Below, in pieces: positions 1 to 12,287 of a DNA stretch of 64,000 nt. Where the stretch lies: the NCBI GenBank assembly GCA_022385805.1, contig MU277674.1, positions 497,251 through 561,250 of the forward strand, given 5' to 3'. The notes under the pieces are model-generated. The model was not told where the DNA came from. It did not search any database and saw nothing but the letters and a program-made list of their open reading frames with translations. The position numbers and the translations under genes were made by a program. The stretch comes from Pilatotrama ljubarskyi (lineage: Eukaryota > Basidiomycota > Agaricomycetes > Polyporales > Polyporaceae). The number at the start of each line of letters is the position of its first letter. The stretch's first letter is position 1.

Positions 1-972
1 ACCTGCCCCCGCTCCAGCAGGTGTGGAAGAGCAAGGTCGACCTTGGGGAGCTCATGGAGGCGCAGCTCACCACGTCGAGGTACCGCCGCTTTATCAGCCA
101 GCTCAATCAGCTGAACGAGTACCGCCGCCTTGCGGAGGTCGCCGGGCACGTTGAGCTCGCGGAACGCCTGCAGGGCGTGCTGGACATGTTCGAGCGCGAG
201 AACAAGGACGTCATCTTGGCACGGGGGAAGGGCAAGCCTGTCAAGTTTGACGAGTTCGGGAGGTCCTACACTATTGGCAGGAGAAAGGAGAGCACGGCGC
301 GGGTGTGGGTCATCAAGGTCCAGACGTCTCCGGAGGAGCCCGCTGCGTCTTCGTCGGCAGCGCCTTCAGAAACGGCAGCACCCTCAGAAGCGCCACTCCC
401 CTCCGCACCAGCGACTGGCATTGTCGGTTTCGAGAGCGGACCCCTCTCGACCGGCCCGACACAAATCGAGGTGCCCACCACGAACATCCTTGTCAACAAC
501 ATCCCATTAGCGGACTATTTGTCAGTGCCATCTTGACGCGCTCCTCTTGCTGCATTTCTGAGTACCCAGTACAGCCCCCACCTCAGCGACCGCGAGCGCA
601 TCGTGCGGCCATTCCGCGTCGCGGGCCTCATCGGCGCCTTCAACGTCTTCGCCCTGGTCCGCGGAGGCGGCAGCACGGGCCAGAGCGGTGCGGTCGCCCT
701 GGGCATCGCGAAGGGTCTTGCGGCGCACGTTCCTGAGGTAGAACAGCTGCTTCGGAAAGGTGCGTCTTTGCAGAGACTTTGGCGGGCGTGTTCGGGTTGC
801 TTACGCGCAGCGTGTGCTGCACAGCGAAAATGCTCAAGCGTGATCCCCGTATGGTCGAGCGTAAGAAAACCGGCCGGGCCAAGGCTCGCAAGGCGGTGCG
901 TCTTCTTCTTATGCGTTCCACTGTGCCGCACTCAGCCTATTTGTATTGTAGTACACCTGGGTCAAGCGTTAG
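1..972 (+). CDS. MRPS9: Mitochondrial small-subunit ribosomal protein uS9m (MRPS9), 5'-truncated by window edge
   Basis: This is the C-terminal part of the bacterial S9-type protein of the mitochondrial small ribosomal subunit. The frame is open to the left edge of the window, so the start lies outside. Exons read as 1-524, 570-759, 825-895 and 952-972, with short GT-AG introns. The family signature is clear: RSYTIGRRKESTARVWV near the start of the S9 fold, then NVFALVRGGGSTGQSGAVAL, and the highly basic tail KRDPRMVERKKTGRAKARKA ending in YTWVKR and a TAG stop. The basic C-terminus reaches the decoding centre in S9 proteins. A long region before the S9 fold is typical of the mitochondrial form. 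A Ser/Ala/Pro-rich stretch (about 340-420) interrupts the domain between the first S9 strand and the rest. Identity is secure; the exact first intron border could shift by a codon. Confidence 0.93.
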
Positions 973-2274
973 AAGGGGTCTACCTGGTTCCTCCAGGCGT
1001 TGCACAGCTATGGCACTCTACGTACTCGATGTCTACCATCGTAATCCACATTCATACACCCTCTCACCGCGCTTCTCGATGGGAGGACCAGTGCGCCGCG
1101 TCGGATACTGAGGGACGAGGTTAAGAACCTCCAAGGATACACACCGCTCGGCCAAAACTCCCTGCGCACATGCACCACATGAACATGTTGCTGGTAAATA
1201 GGTGTCGCCGTCGGCGACGACAGCTGAGCTCTTATTAGACTTTTAACATGGCTTACCCGACTATATGGTGGTCTTCAATGGCTCATGCGTGATCTTCTAC
1301 CAATGATTACGTCCGCCGGACAGTTCCACCACTTCGTGCGCAGAGGTCCATCACAAACATATGACATGCAACCTCTTCATTTCTTTCGCAAAAGATGTCA
1401 ATCGGCGCAGTAGGTAGGTCCCTAAATACAAGATACAAGATACACGACGTTGCAGGATGCTGAGCTTCGCAGGAGATAAGAAGTTCCAGAGAACCTAGCG
1501 CGAACAGGAGCGTCAGCACAACGTCCACAAGGCGTGCGAGAAAGATCGCAAAGAGCGTGGAGAGTGATCAGAATTGCAGAAGTAGAATAGTCATCAACTG
1601 GTCGTAGACCATTAGACTGTTGAGCTTGATATGTGATTGGTGTTCATCAGGTGGGACCCAAGGAGCGCGAGTAGCGCAAGGAATGGGACGGAGAACGAGA
1701 TTGGACGGAGACTCACATGAAACACGACGCGACACTCGTGAGCCCTTGCCCATGCGCCTCCAGGAAGTACTTGACAAGATAACGGCGTACCGTAGGAGAC
1801 GACAAAGCAGAGGAAGACGAGAGAGAGGAGAGGGAACACGACGGCCAAAATTTATGGGTCCAGAGAAGTTCCCACGGCGTGGCATCACCCGAACGACTCA
1901 ATATGGCAAGTGTAGTAGTATAACTCAAGCGCTCATCATGCATCATCGATGCGTCTGTGGTCTCTGCGCAGAGCATGCGGATATTCACGCCGAATGAGCT
2001 CTGATGTAGCTGAGGATCGCCGATGTCTCCGTACCTGAGGCCTGGTCCAACAGTCAATGAATGTCTATCTACCGACCATGCACTATACTGGCCTGGAACC
2101 TCTACATAGAGCACCAGTGGAAGCGGACGTGAGATGTGATTGATTGGCACGCAACAAGCAGGATCGGGAGGGAGTACAAATGAAAACAGCAGAAAACAAT
2201 AAGGTAAGTACACCAAATATCCACAACAAGACACAGCATATAGCCCAGCACCGTTCCCGCTGAAACCGGGACGG
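973..2274. other. Intergenic, between MRPS9 and BRE1 3' ends
   Basis: This 1.3 kb lies between the 3' ends of two convergent genes. No frame with a recognisable domain is present. On the minus strand around 1300-1900 some frames are hydrophobic and have splice-like sites, but stops interrupt every assembly I tried. Confidence 0.5.
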
Positions 2275-5200
2275 TCATTGGAAGTACAGCTGCTGTACTT
2301 CGCCCTGAGAGAATGGAAGGTTGCACGCGGGGCACTTGCGCTGCCGAGTCGCTATTCGCGCTTCGACGCACGACTTGCAGAATGCTGTTGCACGTTAGTC
2401 ACTGCGTAGGTTGTAAGAGCACGTCGAGCACTCACAATGCATGCACTTCGTGATCACGGTGTTGCGCATGTTCATCTTGCATGTTGAGCACTTGAGCAGG
2501 CTCTACTCCGGAGGTCAGATTCTCTGCTATCCTAGAGGGCCAGAAAGGCGGCGTACCATGCACTTGTCGATCTCGCTCTGCAGCTCGGCCTCCTTCGCAT
2601 TCGAACCCGACGAACTCGACAGAGACTTGAGCTTCGCTGCCTGCTTCTCCAGGTCTTTCTTGGACTTGAGGAGGCTGTCCTCGAGTTTCCGTAGCTCGGC
2701 GCGCTTCTTCTCTATGGCCACCATGTGCTCGTTGACCGCATTGCGCAACTGTCACATGGCTGAGTATCTATTGACCCGACAGCGATGAGACAAGAACACA
2801 CCTCCTCAGCGGTCTTCCGCTCTCCGTTCAAGCGAGTCCGCAAGTCGTTATTCTCGATGACCACGGTACTGGCCTGCTCCCTTTGAATTTCTGCTATCTT
2901 TCGCCACTGCACGACTTCTTTCTCGAGGTCATGCTGTCCAACCGTCAACACATGGATCGCCCGGCTCACAAGCCTGCGACTCACCATCCGCACAGAGAGG
3001 GTTTTCTCGCTCTCAGCGATCTTGTCTAGCGCCTTGCCGGCCTTCTCAAGACTTCGCGAGAGGGTCTTGCGCTCGTGATCAAGCGCTTCTCTGTCTCGCA
3101 CCGCTGTGTAGTACTTGTTCTCGGCTTTCGCACGCTATACGCGACATGAGTGCCAAACGAACGGGTCGGAATGTCCACGTCTCATACAACCCACCTCTAC
3201 ACCGGCCCTCGTGACGCGTTCTTCCAAGGAGGCCAAGTCATAGACCTTGCTCTTGACTTGGCGATCAAGAGCTTCCCATGCAGCAGAGAGCTTGTCCAGC
3301 TCGGAGTACAACGCAGACTCAGCCTGAAGGATTTCAGTCAGACCTCTAGGTGACGAAGGTACCGCGCGATATAGCGTACCTGTTCTCGCTGTTTCTCCTG
3401 CACCTGCAGCTTCTCAATCTCAGCTTGCTTTTCCTGCAGATGTTGCGAGAGCTGCGCAGTATCTGGCTGCAATGAAGAGACGTCCCCGTAGACAGCCTGG
3501 TATTTCTCCAGCTGCTTCTGGATCTGCTCCACTTGCCGACGCAACTCGGCTTCGCTCTGCGAGAGCTTGGCAACGTCGCCACGACCGTCCTCCAACGAAG
3601 CCACTGTCTTCTCCAGAGCCGCCGCGCGCGCCTCTGCATCACTGACGGACCGTTCGGTCACCATTTCAGTACGCGATCCTAAGTGGGAGGTGTGTAAACC
3701 CACGATAGCCTTCGTTTCAAGTCGTCGACATATGACGAGCCTTCCGCAGAATTTGACCAAAAGAAAGCTACGAGATCTTCATCGCCAGCTTTGGCAGCAA
3801 GACGAGTCTTGAGCCGCTTATTCTCGGATTCGAGGACAGCTATACGCTCCTAGACAACAAGTGAGGACGGAGGAGAAGGTAAAGGGAGGTAAAATGCGCA
3901 CAGCCCGGCTTTCCGCAAGAGACTGGAACTCGGACGTCGAAGCCTTCGCGGACTCCTTCGCCCGTAGCTCGTTGAGCGCAGCATAGTACTGATCTCGTGC
4001 TTCTCGGACGCGCAGAATCTCGGCATCTCGTTTGCCCAGCATGGTCTTGAGCTCCTGCAGGGCTCCTTCGGCTGTAGCCTGTAACGGCAGGGTGAGCCGA
4101 GGCAGGCAGTGGGTCTACACAGAATCGTACCTTCATGCTCTCCTCGAATTCGTGTCGTGCTGTCTGCAAGACATCGAGTTGTTCCTTCGTCTTGTTCAAC
4201 TCTATTTGAGCTTCCTGGTTTGTGCGTTCTAGTCTTGACGCACGCTCCCATAGAACTTGGTAAGGCGATGACTCTCGAATGACTTCCTCGGGTATTGCCT
4301 TCAACTGTAGAGACCTGATCAGCAGTTCACCACGCATACATCAAGGATGTATGTTTCCGACCTTCAGCTGGGTGTCCTGCAGTTGCTCTCGCAACTGCAG
4401 AATCTCGCGCTCAAGCTCCTGGATCTTATTCTCGCGAGCGACTGCAATATCCTCCCAACTGTCGGAACTTGGCGAGGGATGCACACCATTCGCAGCCGGC
4501 GGCTGCTTACAGCGGAAGAAGGCATAGTGAGAGTCCGTGAGCTTGCCGTGACTCATGCTGTATGGAAGGTAATGACTTACATGCGGAGATGATGCACTCT
4601 CTGCAGACACGCTCTCCCCTGTCTCCTGCTTGGCCTTGGATGCGTTCGCGCTGAGGGAGCTGCTTTGTAGCCGATCTGCGTGTTTCTCAGCTGCGACAAG
4701 TTCCTCGCGGAACCTCTCCTTCTGTGATTCTGTGTCGCGAAGCTTCGTCCGTACCAAAGACAGCTCAGACCGAAGAGCAGAGTTCTGTACATTTCGCTGA
4801 GCCACTGTGGCGATAGTAGGCCAACACCAGCAAGACGCACCTCGGCTTCGGAGTTTACACAACGTCTCAACGTCTCCTCGTCTGAAGGTCCTGCCTGGCG
4901 TTGCGAGACCAAGTTGACGAATGCCTTCACAATGTCGGCGGTATCCTGCATCTTGTGCTGAAGAGCGGCAACATACTCCGGTTCAGCCTCCGGCGAGACG
5001 TGAGCCGTCAGTTCCTGGATGCCTGTAGGTCATCCATTCAGATTAGCATTACTTGACCCTGTTCAAGAGTGCACCCGCCTTCAGACTCTTTCTGCATAGA
5101 AGGGAGATCTTCTGGCTTAACAAGGGCGCGTATTGTTCCAATCAACTGCGCAAACAATGAGAGGGGGCGGGCCGTGTAACACACTTCTACTCACCTGCGT

Positions 5201-5541
5201 CCAACACGCCTCCAACGCCGCAAGGCCAGCTTGGCAATGCATATGTCGCCGCTCTAGCTCTGCCACCCGCGCCTGACTCCTCTCCGCCTCCCTCGAGTAC
5301 TGCTTCATCCGTCTGTATATAGCTTCCTTCCTGAACAGCTGCATTCGAACGTTGAGTTTACGCCCTTCCTACATTCCGTCGTGGACTACGATACCTCAAC
5401 GTTGTCGCCGTCCTTGGGCTCATCACTATGGGAGGCCGCTCCGTTAGGATGACTTGGCGAAGCACGGTCGCCCGAGACCGCGCGCTTCTTTGGTCGTGAG
5501 AGCTCGTCATCGTCAGCATGTGGTCTCTTTCTCGACTCCAT
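2275..5541 (-). CDS. BRE1: Bre1-type RING E3 ubiquitin ligase (histone H2B)
   Basis: Bre1 works with the E2 Rad6 to monoubiquitinate histone H2B in the nucleus, which promotes H3K4/K79 methylation and transcription elongation. The start is the ATG at 5541; the N-terminus MESRKRPHADDDE is typical of basidiomycete Bre1. Exon 1 (5541-5395, 49 codons) and exon 2 (5338-5195) join in phase 0, and roughly ten more exons follow. Most of the protein is heptad-rich coiled coil, with long Glu/Lys/Gln runs in nearly every exon. The last exons encode a C3HC4 RING: CSTC, then NMRNTVITKCMHC, FCKSCVEARIATRQRKC, PAC and NLPFSQGEV, ending in LYFQ and a TGA stop at 2275-2277. The RING sits at the very C-terminus as in the family. 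The order of exons is sure; some internal borders are not. Confidence 0.93.
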
Positions 5542-5779
5542 AGCTATGTGTGCGAGCAAAGCAGAATGGACGAGGACGACGCTAGCCACAGCGAGCTTGG
5601 GAAGGAAGTAGACGACGAAAGGACGCCGAGTGATTTGAACTCCGCAAAATGTTTGGACGCGCTTTGTAAGCGCCCTGCCCGCGTCTTGTGCTCTGCCCTC
5701 CGCCTTCACCGACCCTGACCATAGTCTACCAGGGTCCACCCTCGGGCTCCGTGCCCAACGGCGCCCAACCTCGGGCGTG

Positions 5780-6289
5780 TTATGACCGCTCGGCTAGGTC
5801 TTCTTGGTAGCGATCTGGTGCTATCTGCATCATGTGCTCACATATCGCCGCGTGAAGGGAAGGCGCGGTGAGTGACCGTTCATCCGTGATCCATGTTGGC
5901 GTCGTTCTCGGAGCGGCCAATGTCCCATCGTGTACGTAGGTGTACCTCGACCTCGGTCGGTCAGGAAAAAGCGTGTGCGATCTACGCAAGAATCCTGCGT
6001 TTTCCTGCGAAATCATGAAGGTCTCAAACCACTTACCTCCGCCCTTGTGTCCTTGGGCGTCTTGAGGGTCTGTCGGTGTTTTATACTGGCCTGCTACGGA
6101 GCACGAAGTATTCGCCCTCAGAATAAGTAGCGTCGTGAATTCCCGGGACAGTAGCTCTCCATCTGTTCGATGTAAGACTTCCTCGGTGGGAATTCGGTGC
6201 AAGGAAACAGATACTTTGAGCTTTGTGCCGTGGAAGATGCACGTGATCGCGATGGCTGAACGAACGCGGCGTCGCTCTTCGTCTCGCAC
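5780..6289 (-). CDS. Hypothetical protein, incomplete model
   Basis: An open frame of about 170 codons lies between BRE1 and DUO1. The first part (about 60 residues, beginning near SAIAITCIFHGTKL) has the codon choice and hydrophobic pattern of a real protein. I recognise no family. The frame has no upstream ATG: it begins at a GTG directly after a stop, so a first exon is probably missing or unresolved. A 42-base stretch at roughly 6000-6045 (GTAAGT...GCAG) could be an intron; removing it keeps the frame. The remainder is Arg/Thr/Pro-rich and ends with EDLAERS and a stop at 5780. It would be transcribed divergently from DUO1. It may be a lineage-specific gene or a decaying one. Confidence 0.35.
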   Translation of the reverse strand: MRDEERRRVRSAIAITCIFHGTKLKVSVSLHRIPTEEVLHRTDGELLSREFTTLLILRANTSCSVAGQYKTPTDPQDAQGHKGGGKWFETFMISQENAGFLRRSHTLFPDRPRSRYTYVHDGTLAAPRTTPTWITDERSLTAPSLHAAICEHMMQIAPDRYQEDLAERS

Positions 6290-6400
6290 TCACCACCCCC
6301 ACAAACACACTCGCGAGTCTTCGCGACTCCCTAAGCACACTATTGTCGCTCTCTGTACTGCAGCTGCTTTTGCACTTGAGACATCTGCCCTCAATCAAAC

Positions 6401-7510
6401 ATGGACTCATTCGATCTCTCCAATCTACAAATGCCTCAGAGCGGCTCAAGACTGCTCTCCGAACCAACACCAGACATCAGCTCTAGTTCCTCGCGCACAG
6501 GCCCCGGTGGCGACGACCTTTCTCTTTCCGAACTGTCACTCTCGGAGCGTGCTCAGTCGAAATCCGCGCATCGACGACCCTTCAGCCTCTTAGCGCGACC
6601 GGAATCGGCGGATGAGAGCGCGGTCGCGGATGAGGATGCGGATGATGGCGAAGAGGGGAAAGTCGACGAGACGATGACACAGGAAGATATAGAGAAGGCG
6701 AAGCGGCTTGCTGCTAAGACACGGGAAGAGAAGCTACAGCACGATCTCTTCGTCCTCAAGAAACTCAACGCGGCGTTCGAGGTCTACAAGGACGCGTTGC
6801 GAGAAACCAAGTCAAGCACAGACGTAAGCACTAGGCATCCTGGTGAGACACAGCCCGTTCCTCACAACTGTGTGAGCAGCGAGTTGCGATCCAGCTACAA
6901 CATACCAACGCGCTACTCGACAAATACGTTCGGATACTGGACAAATCGGAGAAGATCACGAAGCTCATCCTAGACGAGCGGTGGCAAGGCGCCGAAGCGG
7001 TATATCCATATCCGTGCTGTCGCTGTTCCACCCATTCTGACCTTCCGATCAGGACGAGGAGCAGCTCGATCGCGAAGAGCAGGAAGCGCAAGAGCGTGCA
7101 AGACGAGAAGAGGAGGAACGTCTGCTGGCAGAGCAGCGCGAGCGCGAACGGCTGGAACGTGAACAACGCGAGCGGGAGGAGAGGGAGCTCCGCGAACGCC
7201 TGGAGCGGGAGAGAGCCGAAGCAGCCAAATCGGCTCCCAGAGGAAGCGGTGTGAGAGGCGTCCGAGGGACGCGTGCGTCGATGCGTGCAATGAGGGGTGC
7301 CTCTCGTGTCGGTATGTGCAGCGTACACTATCGAGGGCAGGGTCGTATTCTGATCGTGACATGAAAGCACCGACGCCGAGTACACGAGGGTTACCTCGCG
7401 GAGGTACGACCAGTGGCAGCGGAGGTTCGGGGACAAAGCGTCCGACCTCGTCGGCATCGGGGCGAATAGCGACTGCAGCGGGTCGAGGAGGTATCCCGAG
7501 ACGCACCTGA
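6401..7510 (+). CDS. DUO1: DASH/DAM complex subunit Duo1
   Basis: Duo1 is a subunit of the fungal DASH (Dam1) complex, which couples kinetochores to spindle microtubules. Exons read as 6401-6823, 6880-6999, 7053-7311 and 7341-7510 (323 residues); the phases all agree. The Duo1 core is in exons 1-2: KLQHDLFVLKKLNAAFEVYK, then DALRETK, followed by VAIQLQHTNALLDKYVRILD and SEKITKLILDERWQGAEA. Before it is a Ser-rich and acidic N-terminal region. After it comes a long Arg/Glu helix (EEQLDREEQEAQERARREEE and on), then a basic Gly/Arg/Ser tail ending RRT. Such a charged C-terminal extension is common in basidiomycete Duo1. The last intron (7312-7340, 29 bases) is very short, so that border is the weakest part of the model. 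Confidence 0.9.
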
Positions 7511-7688
7511 GTAGATGTAAGCCGTCCTCACGCATTTCGCTGTGTACTGCTTTAGACTATCGCGCCTCAAGACAGGATACCCCTGCGACTTGTGCGCACT
7601 GTCTTTTGGCCTCTCTGGGGCTGCGCTTCGAACGCAACGGTTCGAGTTGTGCCTAGTGCAGATACAGATCAGGAGCCCCTCGCCGCTC

Positions 7689-7937
7689 ATGGGTGCACCA
7701 CGCTCCCGATGGCTCCGGTGGACGGAATTCATCAAGTGTCACCACGCTGCCGACGCGGCCCTGGACCATGGGACTCGCCCTCTGCACCGTGTCCACCTGG
7801 CCCCACAAAGGTGTTGACGAGGCTGGGCGATCCATGGCCTCCGAGGACCACGCTTCACCAGGGACGGTCTCGCGTCTGTTGCAAATTTTCTGTTGCTCGG
7901 GTTCGCAGCGGTCAGCTCCTTCTACGCCTATCAATGA
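7689..7937 (+). CDS. Candidate 65-residue single-pass membrane protein
   Basis: This two-exon gene is too small for standard gene finding. Exon 1 is 7689-7810 and exon 2 is 7862-7937, separated by a 51-base GT...CACCAG intron of normal size for this genome; phases match (2+1). The product starts MGAPRSRWLRW and ends with one hydrophobic segment, SVANFLLLGFAAVSSFYAYQ, before TGA. A basic, amphipathic N-terminus with a single C-terminal membrane helix would suit a small mitochondrial inner-membrane or ER protein. I do not recognise the family. The ATG is the first in frame after an upstream stop. Without the intron the first frame runs into TGA just past the donor, so the model depends on splicing. 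It lies between DUO1 and the next gene, same strand. Confidence 0.42.
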
Positions 7938-8232
7938 AAATTGTGAGCGTCGAACAACCGACAATAACCGGTGTGCTTTCTCCCATTTGCGGAGTAGTCG
8001 CCTAAGGCAAAGGTAGGCTCGAACTTGGTCTGGTTAGGTCAGCGACCCAGGGTCGTAGACGGAGCCTGTTGCGGCATTGCCTGCGTCGGAAACCTAAGAG
8101 GTGAGGTATATGTTCACCGCCCAAAACGCCTGAGTCTTGTCGCCTGTTCTGGTCTCATCAGCACCTACGCTATCCTACATCCTTACTTTGTGTTCTCGCA
8201 CGGCCAGCAATTTGCTACTCACTCCCAGCATC

Positions 8233-9146
8233 ATGCATATGCCGCTGTCTACCGGTACCACCCTCGGAAAGCGGCGCCACTATTACGGCGGTAACGAGCC
8301 TCATGAGGAGTACGGGTCGCAAAAGCCCAAGCGTAGTCCTCCCCCACCTACAGTCTGTGGGTCGTTCTTGTTTGTTCTACTCCACGATGTACATCCTGCT
8401 CATGTCTATACCCACCAGCGATCGAGTTACTCAGAAAGCCTCTATCCGACCCGAAGGACATCCTAGCCACGTTCACGCCTGAACTCCAGACGAAACTGCT
8501 CCTCCAGCTTCTCGCCGACCCTGCGACCTCGCGCAAGGTTGGCCGTACGATGGAGGGCATGTACGACGACGTCGCGTCCGCGCTCGTCTCCTCCATACGC
8601 ACCAAACTCGCCCACGCCCTACGGTCCCTCCAACCGCGTCGCACAAAGAAGGGTACCGACGCAGACACAACCGACACCCCGGTCACGGCCAACGACATGA
8701 ACGACTACGTCCGCGTCGTGCAGCCCCTCCTAGCCGATATCGCCCGCCTGGCACGCATGCCCCAGCGCGGCGTCGCGTGCGCAGCCTTCCTCCTCCTGCT
8801 CGACGTCGTCTACGCCACCGACCCCATCCCCGAATCTTCCGACGAGGAAGGGTACACGACGAACTCCCCAGAGGACCGTGTCCCTTTCGACACGCTCGCG
8901 GACGCGATGCTCGTGGTGATTGCGCAACGACGCATGGCCGAGGAGGGCACGGGGTTCGTGTTCGCTGAGCACCTTCAGGAGCTGGTGGTCCGCGCGCGGA
9001 TCATGGAGATGGATTTTGGGTTCGAGGGGTGGTTTGCGAGGAGTATCGCGCTGTTGAGGTGGTATGCGGCAGAGCGGGCGAAGGCGGCGCTCGCGGCGGC
9101 CGATATAGCACTGATCAAGAGTTGGCAGGCCAGTAGATCGAATTGA
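8233..9146 (+). CDS. Conserved-looking helical protein with basic N-terminus; possibly STS1/Cut8-like
   Basis: Two exons, 8233-8356 and 8419-9146, encode 283 residues. The phases agree (1+2, giving TCG at the join). The N-terminus is short and basic with LGKRRHYYGG and QKPKRSPPPP, which could be a nuclear localisation signal. The rest is mostly helix: LRKPLSDPKDILATFTPELQ, LLLQLLADPATSRKV, then a long helical array containing DYVRVVQPLLADIARLA and an acidic loop PESSDEEGY. The basic N-terminus followed by a helical bundle, and the local pattern leading to a repeated Leu-rich helix, recall STS1/Cut8, the factor tethering proteasomes at the nucleus. I cannot confirm that by eye, so the function stays open. 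A second in-frame ATG is two codons downstream. Confidence 0.7.
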
Positions 9147-9406
9147 AGGGGTAGTTATCGGAAGGTTCGTAGCCTTACTGCATTCCGGTTCGCGGCTTCG
9201 CTGCGTCAAGGCAGATTGTACGGAGGGTGCGAGTTGGAGTGCAGTCAGGACAGAATGTCTAATGGGGAGGTCGTACAGTACATGACGGGTCGGTCCACAG
9301 GTATACTGATAATACTATACATACAACTGACAGCCGGACCGAGCGAGAACAACGTCCGAAAGAAACCTTCATCGAGACGGCACGAAGGCAGCAGGCTTCG
9401 CCTCAC

Positions 9407-10098
9407 TTAGCAGACGCCTTCGTCCAGCATAACGCCACAGCGCTCGCAGTAGACCTTGCGGTCCAGCAAACACAGGCCCACACCAAGCGGGAACCAGAAG
9501 ACCGCAGCGAGGATACCTGAGGGACAAATCGGAATCAGCACAATTACGCAGCAGAAGCAGGGCAGTACGGCCAGTCCGAAGAACAAGGGGACTCACCGAG
9601 GATGCCGAACTTCGAGCGCGCGACGTGCCCGCCCTGTTGCAAGCAGATCATCTGCGGGTGGTCTGGCGGGAGGAGGGAGACGATGCGCTCGCCCGTGTGG
9701 GGGTTGATGTAGTTGTAGACGGTCGTCGCGGGGATGTGGTTCGTCTGCGGGGGAGGGGGCTGTCCGGCCGAGTAGGGGTCGGACGTAGGAGGCACCTTGA
9801 CGTCTTGTGCCTTCGCTGCGCCCTCTGGGACGTATGGTCCAGAGACTACAAGTCCATGGGTCAGCCAGTCGAACAGATATACAAGTATGAGGGGTACGCA
9901 CTGTCTCCGCCGCCTACGACTGCGTCGTACGAAGGGGGCGCTTGCATTGGCTGTCCCTCGTCGACATGTTCATATCCGGGTTGAGTATCTTTCGTCTATC
10001 AAAGTTACATATGATACGAGTGAGCAAACAGCAATCTGCAGAACGAACACCGCAAGAAGAGCACGCACCATGAGTGTAGTGGAAGGGTCAACGATCAT
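9407..10098 (-). CDS. BRI3/LITAF-like small membrane protein
   Basis: The product is about 170 residues. It has a Pro/Gln/Tyr-rich N-terminal half (GYEHVDEGQPMQAPPSYDAV, PPTSDPYSAGQPPPPQ), then a conserved block ERIVSLLPPDHPQMICLQQG, one hydrophobic segment ILAAVFWFPLGVCLCLLDR, and a C-terminal pair YCERCGVMLDEGVC. The membrane segment followed by CxxC is the pattern of brain protein I3 and LITAF-like proteins, which sit on endosomal or lysosomal membranes. PPSY is a possible WW-domain ligand. Four exons are likely; the first gives MIVDPSTTLM and joins TKDTQPGY in phase 0. The start at 10098 is the least certain part. The stop TAA is at 9407-9409. The gene diverges from the methyltransferase gene beginning at 10619. 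Confidence 0.8.
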
Positions 10099-10618
10099 CT
10101 CGGCGTGCGCGCGTCCGAGCTGGTTTTGTAGGTGTGGGGTCGAGCGGGCGCGGCTCCATGCATGCGCCGGCAGGGAGTTTTGTAAGCCCTGCCCAGCTGC
10201 GGTGCGCCAAATCCGGCAGCTGCCCCCGCAGCTCCGCGACCGCGCCCCTGGGAGGCAGTGCACAACACGTGGCTGTGCCCGCACGCGCGTCTGTCACGGC
10301 ACAGTCACTGTGACATGGCTGGCCACTGGCTGGCCAACGCGTTACATCGGTCACGCTCACGCTGATAGACGCTGATGAGGCGCGATCGGGCGGCGGGCGC
10401 CTGCAGATGATTTTTCTTCGCCGAGGACGGGCGCTTGTCGCGGTAATCTCTGCCTGCGAGGCATTCTCCGCGTGTCCTTCTTCCAGGCCTCTTTTCGTCG
10501 CTCCCTCCCATCTGTGTGCTTGCGCTGCTATTTCCTCCTTGCCTGTAGACTCCCGAGCTGTCTTTGTAGACTTTCTCCTTTGAACCGACGCTTCCAGACG
10601 AGACGACTGTAGCATAAA
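10099..10618. promoter_or_regulatory. Shared upstream region of BRI3-like gene and PRMT1
   Basis: About 520 bases separate the two divergent start codons. It must hold the promoters and 5' leaders of both genes. The half nearest PRMT1 is pyrimidine-rich (for example CTTCTTCC and CTTTCTCCTTTG runs before the ATG), as is common just upstream of fungal starts. I see no clear TATA box. Confidence 0.5.

Positions 10619-12287
<1,669 letters not shown>

Noticed and set aside
1300..1900. Hydrophobic frames on the minus strand with possible splice sites
   Set aside because: Every join I tried ran into a stop within the hydrophobic segment, and no ATG gives a consistent frame. C/T-rich DNA mimics membrane segments.
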